From Dehalococcoidia bacterium (GTDB taxonomy: Bacteria; Chloroflexota; Dehalococcoidia; UBA2979), in contig JADLFF010000008.1 of assembly GCA_020845735.1 (NCBI GenBank), positions 1 through 35,487 of the forward strand: 35,487 nucleotides of DNA, read 5' to 3'. Of the stretch, positions 22,457 to 28,626 are shown one piece after another (the stretch's first letter is position 1; each line of letters starts with the position of its first letter). The position numbers were made by a program, and so were the translations under genes. Below the pieces are notes generated by a model that did not search any database, was not told where the DNA came from, and saw only the letters and a program-made list of their open reading frames with translations.

Positions 22457-23260
22457 ATGAAGCTGACCGCCGTACGAGAAGGCGCTCCGAGCTGGGTGGA
22501 GCTCTCCACCTCCGACGAAGCGGCTGCCATCGACTTCTACTCGCAGCTGCTCGGCTGGACCGACTACGCCGCGCCCATGCCGGAGGAGTCCGGCGGCGGC
22601 GCGTATCACATGGCCCAGATCGACGGTGACAACATCGGTGGGATCGCCGCACAGCAGCCGCAGGAGGTCGCCCAGGGCGTCCCGCCGCACTGGAGCGTCT
22701 ACATGGCCGTCGATGACCTCGACGCGACGCTGGCAAAGGTCGGCGAGGCGGGCGGGCAGGTGCTGATGCCGGCGATGGACGTCATGGACATCGGCCGGAT
22801 GTCCTTCATCATGGACCCGACCGGTGCTCCGCTCGGGCTCTGGCAGGCGAAGCTCCACAAGGGCTTCGGTCGTTACGGCGAGCCGGGCGCCGTCACCTGG
22901 ACCGAGCTGATGACCTCGGACGCCGCGGCGGCGCAGGCGTTCTTCGAGCGCGTGCTCGGCGTCGAGGCGCAGCCGCTCGACATGGAGGGCACGGCGTACA
23001 CCATCCTGCGCGCGGGTGACGCCCAGAACGAGGCCTCGGGGCTCATGGGCAAGACCGAGGAGATGGCGAGCATGCCCAACGTTTGGGCGGTCTACTTCGA
23101 GGTGGAGGACACCGACGCCTCCGCCGCGAAGGCCAGCGAGCTGGGTGCGACCATCCTCGAGCAGCCCACGGACATCCCGCCGGGCCGCTTCGCGATCATC
23201 CAGGACCCGCAGGGCGCGGTCTTCGGGATCATCAAGTCGAACCCCAACATGGCGATGTAG
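22457..23260 (+). CDS. Two-domain VOC (glyoxalase/bleomycin-resistance-like) protein
   Basis: A 267-residue protein made of two tandem vicinal-oxygen-chelate domains. The first (about 1-130) contains PSWVELSTSDEAAAIDFYSQ, HWSVYMAVDDLDATLAK and DPTGAPLGLWQ. The second (about 138-267) has VTWTELMTSDAAAAQAFFER, VYFEVEDTDASAAK and DPQGAVFGIIK. The two halves clearly align, as in the CFP30B-like group. The first metal ligand His of classical glyoxalases is Glu in both halves (VELST, TELMT). The function could be a hydroxylase-like, isomerase or binding role; the substrate is unknown. It has the strongest ribosome site of the window (GGAGGAGG, 8 bases before the ATG), so expression may be high. It sits between two related SDRs, and a hairpin follows its stop. 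Confidence 0.9.
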   Translation: MKLTAVREGAPSWVELSTSDEAAAIDFYSQLLGWTDYAAPMPEESGGGAYHMAQIDGDNIGGIAAQQPQEVAQGVPPHWSVYMAVDDLDATLAKVGEAGGQVLMPAMDVMDIGRMSFIMDPTGAPLGLWQAKLHKGFGRYGEPGAVTWTELMTSDAAAAQAFFERVLGVEAQPLDMEGTAYTILRAGDAQNEASGLMGKTEEMASMPNVWAVYFEVEDTDASAAKASELGATILEQPTDIPPGRFAIIQDPQGAVFGIIKSNPNMAM

Positions 23261-23301
23261 TCCGCTACCGCCGGCCACATCGCGCCTCGGTGATCCGAGT
23301 G

Positions 23302-23330
23302 CGAACGCCGCGCCGTGTGTGCGGCGTTCG
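23302..23330 (+). terminator. Terminator-like hairpin after the VOC gene
   Basis: Positions 23302-23311 (CGAACGCCGC) pair perfectly with 23321-23330 around a 9-base loop, 42 bases after the VOC stop. There is no T-tract. It lies before the -10 box of the next SDR, so it probably ends the VOC transcript. Confidence 0.55.
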
Positions 23331-23363
23331 TGCGTCCGTACGTCCGAGTCGGGCGGCCTCTGC

Positions 23364-23369
23364 TAGGCT
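23364..23369 (+). promoter_or_regulatory. Putative -10 box for the second SDR
   Basis: TAGGCT lies 46 bases before the GTG at 23416, just after the hairpin at 23302-23330. The leader of about 40 bases carries GAGAGGAA. Confidence 0.4.
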
Positions 23370-23415
23370 TCCGCCGCACTCCATCGCCTGTTGTTCGAGA
23401 CCGAGAGGAACCACC

Positions 23416-24204
23416 GTGACACTCGAAGGACGCGTGGCGCTCGTTGCGGGCGCCAGTCGCGGCATCGGCGCGGACATCGCGCGCTACCTCGCGAGGGCCG
23501 GCGCGAAGGTCGCCGTGGCCGCGCGCACCGAAGTCCAGCAGGACCCGCGCCTCCCCGGCACGATCCACTCGGTCGTCCAGGAGATCCAGGATGCGGGCGG
23601 CGAGGCAACACCGATCGTCCTCAACCTGCGCGACCCCGAGAGCATCGCGGGCAGCGTCAGGAGCACGGTCGAGCGCTTCGGCAAGCTCGACATCGTCGTC
23701 AACAACGCCGCGATCTTCGTCCCGGGCACGCTCGAGACCGTCCAGCCGCGACACATCGACCTCAGCTTCTCGGTCAACGTAATGGGCGTGATCCTGATGA
23801 TGCGCGAGGCCATCCCGCACCTCCGCGCCGCCGGCGGCGGCCACATCATCAACCTGTCCTCGCGCGGCGCGATCCCACCGGGACCCGGCCCCTACGAGGC
23901 CCCCACGCGCCGAGGCGGCGACATCTTCTACGGGCCGCAGAAGTCGCTGATCGAGCACTTCTCGCAGGCCCAGGGCCGCCTCTACCAGGACGAGGGCATC
24001 TCGGTGAACGTGCTGTCGCCGAACGGCCGGATCAAGACGCCGGGCAACCTGATGGCCGAGAACGACCGCGACAACCCGAACCTCGACTTCGATGTCGCGG
24101 ACAACATGGGCAAGGCCGCCGTCTGGATCTGCGAGCAGCCCGCGAGCGTCCTGAACGGCGCGGTCCTCTACGACGACCTGCTCGTGCAGGAGCGCGGGCT
24201 CTAG
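23416..24204 (+). CDS. SDR-family oxidoreductase with Gly-rich insertion (second of a pair)
   Basis: A 262-residue SDR related to the product of 21493-22344. It has AGASRGIGADIARYLA for cofactor binding, VAVAARTEVQQDP (NADP-type Arg), DIVVNNAAIF, and the active site NLSSR...FYGPQK with Ser149, Tyr172 and Lys176. The Ser-Tyr distance is again 23. The intervening PPGPGPYEAPTRRGGDI parallels the insertion of the first SDR at the same place. The end is shorter (NGAVLYDDLLVQERGL). Substrate unknown. The GTG start has GAGAGGAA about 6 bases upstream; the long in-frame stretch to its left overlaps the VOC gene out of frame and is rejected. Convergent with the second HDOD gene. Confidence 0.9.
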   Translation: MTLEGRVALVAGASRGIGADIARYLARAGAKVAVAARTEVQQDPRLPGTIHSVVQEIQDAGGEATPIVLNLRDPESIAGSVRSTVERFGKLDIVVNNAAIFVPGTLETVQPRHIDLSFSVNVMGVILMMREAIPHLRAAGGGHIINLSSRGAIPPGPGPYEAPTRRGGDIFYGPQKSLIEHFSQAQGRLYQDEGISVNVLSPNGRIKTPGNLMAENDRDNPNLDFDVADNMGKAAVWICEQPASVLNGAVLYDDLLVQERGL

Positions 24205-24219
24205 GCGCCGCCCCCGAGG

Positions 24220-25056
24220 TTAGCCGTGGCCGCTCGCCGCGCTCGCGGTGGGCGGCTCGGCGCCTCCCGCAGCCATCGCGTACCAGCGCACGCGGCCATG
24301 GAGGCCGTCCTCGCCCTCGAAGTGGCGCAGCACGCCCCCGGTCTCCTCGTCCACCTCGACGGTTTCCGGCACCAGGACGCCATCGCCGTAGCCGAGCTTC
24401 CAGCCGATGCGCCTCGCGTGGTACACGGCGAGCCCCACTGGCGACGAATCGCGCTCGTGATGGTGGGCGGTGGCCTCGATGATCGCCTGCGGCAGCCCCC
24501 ACTTCGTCGCGAGGCGCTCGCCGGTCACGAGGTGGGTCGCCCCGAAGATGCGTCGCTCGGCCGCGGTCACGGACGCACCGGCCTTCGCGAGGTCGAGCAC
24601 CTGGCGGTAGCGGAACGGGTTCTCGGAGACGAGCGCCAGCCGCCCGAGGTCATGGAGGAAGCCCGCGGTGAAGCTCACGCCGGGCGCCAGCCCCGGCCCC
24701 ACGAGGTACTCGGTGACCAGCCCGGTCACGACGCAGTGCTCCCAGAACGTGCCCACCTCGATCCAGCTCTCCTGGAGGCGGGCATCGAACTGGGAGCGCA
24801 TCAACGAGGACACGGCGATGTGGCGCGCCTGCTGGGCACCGATTCGCACCACCGCCTCGCGCACCGAGGCAATCGGCCGCACGGGCGCGGAAGCCGCCGA
24901 GTTCGCCGCGGCCAGCGCGGACACGGCGAGCGCAGGATCCGCGGTGAACACCTGGACAAAGTCCTGGACGCTGGCGTCCGGGTTGTGCAACAGCAGCATG
25001 GCGCGCGCGCGGGCCCCCGGCAGCATCGGCAGGTCGTTGCTTGAGCGAAGCGCCAT
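24220..25056 (-). CDS. HDOD-domain signalling/regulatory protein (paralogue of the gene at 492-1298)
   Basis: A 278-residue single HDOD domain, collinear with the protein of 492-1298: LPMLPGARARAMLLLH at the N-terminus, SALAAANSAASAPVRPIASV, TAGFLHDLGRLAL, THLVTGERLATKWGLP, AHHHERDSS and a shared late block KLGYGDGVLVP. A common RVRWYAMA / RVGWYRNA ending follows. Most of the HD metal positions are again kept. The C-terminus has an extra Gly/Ala/Ser tail. The ATG at 25056 has GGGGG 4 bases upstream. It is divergent from the thioesterase gene. Two such paralogues within 24 kb suggest a duplication or two arms of one signalling process; the role is unknown. Confidence 0.85.
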   Translation of the reverse strand: MALRSSNDLPMLPGARARAMLLLHNPDASVQDFVQVFTADPALAVSALAAANSAASAPVRPIASVREAVVRIGAQQARHIAVSSLMRSQFDARLQESWIEVGTFWEHCVVTGLVTEYLVGPGLAPGVSFTAGFLHDLGRLALVSENPFRYRQVLDLAKAGASVTAAERRIFGATHLVTGERLATKWGLPQAIIEATAHHHERDSSPVGLAVYHARRIGWKLGYGDGVLVPETVEVDEETGGVLRHFEGEDGLHGRVRWYAMAAGGAEPPTASAASGHG

Positions 25057-25168
25057 GCAACCCCCGTGGACGCGGCTCGAGTCCGCGAGTGGCGGCCTGT
25101 CCAGTGATGATCGGCAGACCGCGAGCGCTCCTGCAGGCCGGACGGGCGCCTCGCATCTCACTTCCGCG

Positions 25169-25174
25169 TACGAT
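25169..25174 (+). promoter_or_regulatory. Putative -10 box for the thioesterase gene
   Basis: TACGAT lies 31 bases before the ATG at 25206; the leader of about 25 bases carries GAGGGGGA. Confidence 0.45.
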
Positions 25175-25205
25175 GCGGCCATCCGTGAATCTGAGGGGGA
25201 ACTCG

Positions 25206-25616
25206 ATGGCGTCTGAGGTAGCACCCACCACCGGCGGTCCGGTCCGATTCACGGAGCACCTCGGGTTCCGAACGGTCGAATCCACGCCCGAGCGCGCGGT
25301 CGTGGAAATCGAGGTCGACGACCAGCACCGGAGCCCCCGAGGGCTGATGCACGGGGGCGCCATCCTCGCGCTGGCCGATGTGGCCGCGACGGCGCTCGCG
25401 ATGCAATCCAACTCGGTCGAGGCGGGCGGCGACGGGCGACCGATGGCCGTCATCGATGTCCACGCCTCGATCCTCGCGAACCAGGCCGAGGGGCGCGTGC
25501 GTGCCGAGGCGCGCCTCGTCCGCCGGGGCCGCCGCGTGACCGTGGTCCGGGTCTCAGTCCTCGGGGAGGACGAACGGCTCATCGCGGAGCTGACGAGCAC
25601 GAGCGTGCCCGTCTGA
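25206..25616 (+). CDS. PaaI-like hotdog-fold thioesterase
   Basis: A 136-residue hotdog protein of the PaaI/YbgC-like group. The signature HRSPRGLMHGGAILALADVA contains the HGG of the central helix; the Asp in LADV is at the usual catalytic or structural position. AVIDVHASILANQAEGRVRA and the final strands VVRVSVLGEDERLIAEL complete the fold. It would hydrolyse acyl-CoA thioesters in the cytoplasm, fitting the acyl-CoA genes elsewhere in the window. The ATG at 25206 has GGGGGA 5 bases upstream; the open frame further left is rejected. Its stop is 7 bases from the TauE/SafE stop on the other strand. Confidence 0.9.
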   Translation: MASEVAPTTGGPVRFTEHLGFRTVESTPERAVVEIEVDDQHRSPRGLMHGGAILALADVAATALAMQSNSVEAGGDGRPMAVIDVHASILANQAEGRVRAEARLVRRGRRVTVVRVSVLGEDERLIAELTSTSVPV

Positions 25617-25623
25617 GGGGGCC

Positions 25624-26385
25624 CTACCCGAAGTACAGGAACGCGCTCATCACCACGCCCCATACCACGATCATGTTGCGCAGCACCTGCGCGCTCAGCC
25701 GCCTCGCGAGGCTGACACCGACGTAGCCCCCGCCGATGGCGGCCACGGCCATCACCACGGCCGGCCCCCACTCGACCAGGCCCGACGCGATGAAGATCAC
25801 GACGGCCACCGAGTTGATCAGGAGTGCCAGCATCCCCTTGACGGCGTTCGCGTGCTGCATGTCGTCAGGGGCGAGGATCGCGATCGCCGCGAGCGTGAGG
25901 ATGCCCAGGCCAGCGCCGAAGTAGCCGCCGTAGATGCCATTGACGAACATCGCCACGTACAGCGGAGGCGGCAGCGAACCGTCCTCGCGAGCGCCCACAC
26001 CGTGCCGCTGCGCGAGCTTCGACAGCCGGCTGTTCAGCGCCAGGACCAGGCTCGCGAACAGCACGAGGAACGGCACCACGGCGTCAAAGAGCTTGTCCGA
26101 GGTCGTGAGCAGCAGTCCCGATCCGGCGGCGGCCCCGACGATGCTCGGCACGGACAGCCGGACGAGGCGCTCACGGCGCGCACCAAGCTCCCGCCGATAC
26201 GCGAACGAACCGCCCACGGTCCCCGGCCAGATCGCGACCGTGCTCGTGACGTTGGCGACCCGCGCCGTCAGTCCAGCCGCCAGCAGCGACGGGAAGCTGA
26301 TCAGCGTGCCGCCTCCGGCGATCGCGTTCACCGCACCCGCAGCCGCCGCGGCGGCCGCCAGCCCGACCAGCGAGAGGAGGTCCAC
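25624..26385 (-). CDS. TauE/SafE (DUF81) family membrane permease
   Basis: A 253-residue integral membrane protein with about eight hydrophobic helices in two repeated halves. The N-terminal signature GAVNAIAGGGTLISFPSLL and its counterpart NGIYGGYFGAGLGILTLAAI in the second half are typical of TauE/SafE transporters, which are thought to export sulphite, sulphonates or related anions. The charged loop SRLSKLAQRHGVGARED lies in the middle. No sulphur genes are nearby, so the substrate is not known. The start is a GTG at 26385 with GGAG 6 bases upstream on the minus strand. Confidence 0.9.
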   Translation of the reverse strand: MDLLSLVGLAAAAAAAGAVNAIAGGGTLISFPSLLAAGLTARVANVTSTVAIWPGTVGGSFAYRRELGARRERLVRLSVPSIVGAAAGSGLLLTTSDKLFDAVVPFLVLFASLVLALNSRLSKLAQRHGVGAREDGSLPPPLYVAMFVNGIYGGYFGAGLGILTLAAIAILAPDDMQHANAVKGMLALLINSVAVVIFIASGLVEWGPAVVMAVAAIGGGYVGVSLARRLSAQVLRNMIVVWGVVMSAFLYFG

Positions 26386-26481
26386 CCGCGTCTCCGATCA
26401 TGTTCGTGTGTCATCGAACCACACGGCGGCGGGGCCCGCGACTGCCGCGTCGTGACTCTCGCGGAATGGAGCGCGTCGCGT

Positions 26482-26487
26482 TACGAT
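26482..26487 (+). promoter_or_regulatory. Putative -10 box upstream of the Arg/Gly-rich protein
   Basis: TACGAT, about 95 bases before the ATG at 26583, in the 197-base divergent gap shared with the permease. The remaining gap sequence holds nothing else I recognise. Confidence 0.3.
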
Positions 26488-26582
26488 GTAGGAAATGCAC
26501 CGCCCCTCGCAGCGTTCCGGCGGCTCGATCTGACTCCCCTACACGGCCACGGGCCGACGACGATTCTACGGACCTACCCTCG

Positions 26583-27212
26583 ATGAGCCCTCCTCTCCTC
26601 AGGCGGCTGGCAGGCCTGCTCGGCCGCACGACGCCCACCTCCTCCGACGAACCAGCTGACTCCGAGCCGCAGCGGCGGCGCCGCCGTCGAGGCGGCCGCG
26701 GACGCGGGGGCGGCGGCACCTCCGGGAACGACTCAGCGGCCCCGAGTGTCCCGGCGCCAGCACCCCGCCCGCCGCAGCAGGAGCGAGCAGCGCCACCTCG
26801 CAGCCGGACGCCGGACACCTCACGGGCGAACGGCCCCTACGAACGGCGGCGCGCGCCTCGCCGCCTGGACCAGCCGCTGCCCGAGGACATCGCCTTTCGC
26901 CCGCCCGCCGAGGGCGGTGACCGCTCGATTCTCCCGTCACGCCGCCGCCCCCCACCCGGTCTGAAGGCGACCAAGCGCGTCCTGGTCGCAGGCAGCCGGT
27001 TCGTGCCTCGAGGGCCAACCGCCACCGACGACGGCGATGACATCGAGGCGGACGACGAGCGCCAGGTGCCCGCAGCGGCCACCACCCCCACCGAGGGGGA
27101 AGCGTCCGATCAGCCCGCGCGCAAGCGCCGTCGGGGCCGGCGCGGCGGCCGCGGACGGCGTCGCCCCGACGGCACGTCGCAGCCGAGCTCCGACGCCTCC
27201 GAAGAGGCGTAA
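26583..27212 (+). CDS. Intrinsically disordered Arg/Gly-rich protein, possibly RNA-binding
   Basis: A 209-residue protein without a recognisable folded domain, apart from an initial basic helix (PPLLRRLAGLLGRTT). Two Arg/Gly blocks, RRRRRRGGRGRGGGG (about 32-46) and RKRRRGRRGGRGRRR near residue 190, frame a Pro/Ser/Arg-rich middle. A semi-ordered segment RRLDQPLPEDIAFRPP and the hydrophobic KRVLVAGSRFVPRG lie in that middle. The protein then turns acidic (DDGDDIEADDE). Such RGG-like blocks occur in RNA-binding tails of bacterial RNase E, DEAD-box helicases and Rho, so an RNA role is an inference. It precedes the LLM gene by 56 bases. No clear ribosome site is seen. That it is a real gene is supported by the same-strand context; very high GC keeps some doubt. 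Confidence 0.6.
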   Translation: MSPPLLRRLAGLLGRTTPTSSDEPADSEPQRRRRRRGGRGRGGGGTSGNDSAAPSVPAPAPRPPQQERAAPPRSRTPDTSRANGPYERRRAPRRLDQPLPEDIAFRPPAEGGDRSILPSRRRPPPGLKATKRVLVAGSRFVPRGPTATDDGDDIEADDERQVPAAATTPTEGEASDQPARKRRRGRRGGRGRRRPDGTSQPSSDASEEA

Positions 27213-27268
27213 GCTCCCCTCCACCACACACGCCTCGTCCCGCGGGCTGCACCGGAAAGCAGGCACCG

Positions 27269-28273
27269 ATGCGCAAGATCTCGATTGCCGTGAACTGGCA
27301 GGGCCCGCTCGACTTGCAGGCCACCCTCGAGGAGGCACGCATCGCCGACGACTCGGGCGTCCACCTGATGTCCGTCGCCGAGGCCTGGGGGCGGGACGCC
27401 TTCGTGATCCTCACCGCCCTCGCCGGGGCCACGACGCGCATCCACCTCGGCACCTCGATCGTCAACATCTTCTCGAGGACGCCCGCCGCCCTCTCCCAGG
27501 CGTTCATCACCCTCGACACCTACTTCGGGCACCGGATGGTGATCGGCCTCGGCTCCTCGGGCCCCCAGGTCATCGAGGACTTCCACGGCGTGAAGTTCGA
27601 CCGCCCGCTGCAGCGCATGCGCGAGTACATCGAGATCATCAGCGCGATCAGCGCCGCCGAGCCGCTCCACTACAACGGCAAGATCTTCAAGCTCGACCGC
27701 GGCTTCACGATGCGCGACCACCAGCCTCCCGCGGACCGCCGGCACATCCCGATCCACGTCGCGTCGATCACGCCGAAGTCGATCCAGCAGACCGCCGAGC
27801 TCGCCGACGGCTGGATTCCCATCTTCGTGCCTCGGGAGCAGTGGCCGACGCAGGTCGCCATCGCGCACGACGCGCTGCGCGCGGCCGGTCGCGACCCGGG
27901 TGCCTTCGACATCCGGTCGGGGGGCTCGGTCTCCGTCACGGACAACACCGAGGTGGCGTACTGGAAGATCAAGGAGAACGCCGCGTTCTACATCGCGCGC
28001 ATGGGCGACTTCTACTACGAGCACTTCCTGCGCATCGGGCTTGCGGACGAGGCGAACGCGGTGCGGGCAGCGTGGCGCGAGGGCGGCTCGAGGGCGGGCA
28101 TCGAGGCGGTCTCCGACGAGCTCGCGCAGTCACTCGGGTACGCGGGGCCTGTCGAGGGCTGCGTCGAGTGGCTCGATGCCCAGCGGGAGGCGGGCTACAC
28201 GATCCACGCCGTCACCATCGAGGAGCGCAACCCCTCCGCGCGCGCGGAGATCTACCGCAAGCTCGTCGGCTAG
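27269..28273 (+). CDS. LLM-class flavin/F420-dependent oxidoreductase
   Basis: A 334-residue luciferase-like TIM-barrel protein. N-terminal ISIAVNWQGPLDLQATL, the LLM block HLMSVAEAWGRDAFVILTAL, then TTRIHLGTSIVNIFSRTP and the motif HRMVIGLGSSGPQVIEDFHG are typical of the F420-dependent branch (5,10-methylene-tetrahydromethanopterin reductase-like). PIHVASITPKSIQQTAELAD is the phosphate-binding region. It would use F420H2 or FMNH2 to reduce an unknown substrate. The ATG at 27269 has only a weak purine stretch (GGAAAGCAGG) about 6 bases upstream. It follows the disordered-protein gene and is convergent with the zinc-ribbon gene. Confidence 0.9.
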   Translation: MRKISIAVNWQGPLDLQATLEEARIADDSGVHLMSVAEAWGRDAFVILTALAGATTRIHLGTSIVNIFSRTPAALSQAFITLDTYFGHRMVIGLGSSGPQVIEDFHGVKFDRPLQRMREYIEIISAISAAEPLHYNGKIFKLDRGFTMRDHQPPADRRHIPIHVASITPKSIQQTAELADGWIPIFVPREQWPTQVAIAHDALRAAGRDPGAFDIRSGGSVSVTDNTEVAYWKIKENAAFYIARMGDFYYEHFLRIGLADEANAVRAAWREGGSRAGIEAVSDELAQSLGYAGPVEGCVEWLDAQREAGYTIHAVTIEERNPSARAEIYRKLVG

Positions 28274-28294
28274 CGCACGCCTCGAGGGCGCGGC

Positions 28295-28480
28295 CTAGCG
28301 CTCGCCGGGTTCGACCCGCGCGACGAACGCGTGGCGGTCGCCACAGGTCACGCAGAGCTCCGGCCGTCCGCGCTCGGCTTCGTCGGTGACCACGCGGTGC
28401 TCGTCCTCCGAGTGCCCGCACGCGGCGCACACCCGGACCTCGGCACCCTCTTCGCGCAGCTCATCGGGGTCAGTCGTCAT
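28295..28480 (-). CDS. 61-residue zinc-ribbon miniprotein
   Basis: A small protein with two CxxC knuckles, VCAACGHSEDEH and LCVTCGDRHAF, separated by a charged loop, and an acidic N-terminus (TTDPDELREEGAE). This is the layout of a stand-alone zinc ribbon; I do not recognise a named family. The ATG at 28480 has GGAG 6 bases upstream. The upstream gap to the accDA gene contains a 13-base direct repeat that could be an operator, and a large hairpin that probably ends accDA. Zinc-ribbon miniproteins often bind nucleic acid or larger enzymes, but nothing here identifies the partner. Given the missing AccD zinc finger in the neighbouring fusion, a partner role is a speculative thought only. Confidence 0.65.
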   Translation of the reverse strand: MTTDPDELREEGAEVRVCAACGHSEDEHRVVTDEAERGRPELCVTCGDRHAFVARVEPGER

Positions 28481-28509
28481 GGTCTGCTCCACTGTGCAGC
28501 GGGTGTGTC

Positions 28510-28539
28510 GTGCGTCACGAGGCAGTGTGCGTCACGAGG
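28510..28539. repeat. 13-base direct repeat upstream of the zinc-ribbon gene
   Basis: GTGCGTCACGAGG occurs at 28510-28522 and 28527-28539, with 4 bases between and a 17-base period. It lies 30-59 bases before the zinc-ribbon start codon, on the minus-strand promoter side, so a regulator site is possible. Confidence 0.5.
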
Positions 28540-28574
28540 AGATTCGCCGCGATCAGCCGCCGCGCCGAGAGTTC

Positions 28575-28610
28575 GGAGTCCCCTCGGAGGGGGACCTCCG
28601 CGGGGACTCC
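28575..28610 (-). terminator. Large hairpin terminator after the AccD-AccA gene
   Basis: Positions 28575-28590 pair with 28595-28610: a 16-base-pair stem with a single T/C mismatch and a 4-base loop, starting about 16 bases past the stop codon. There is no T-tract, but the stem is the strongest in the window. Confidence 0.65.
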
Positions 28611-28626
28611 CCGGTGGCTCGAGTCG

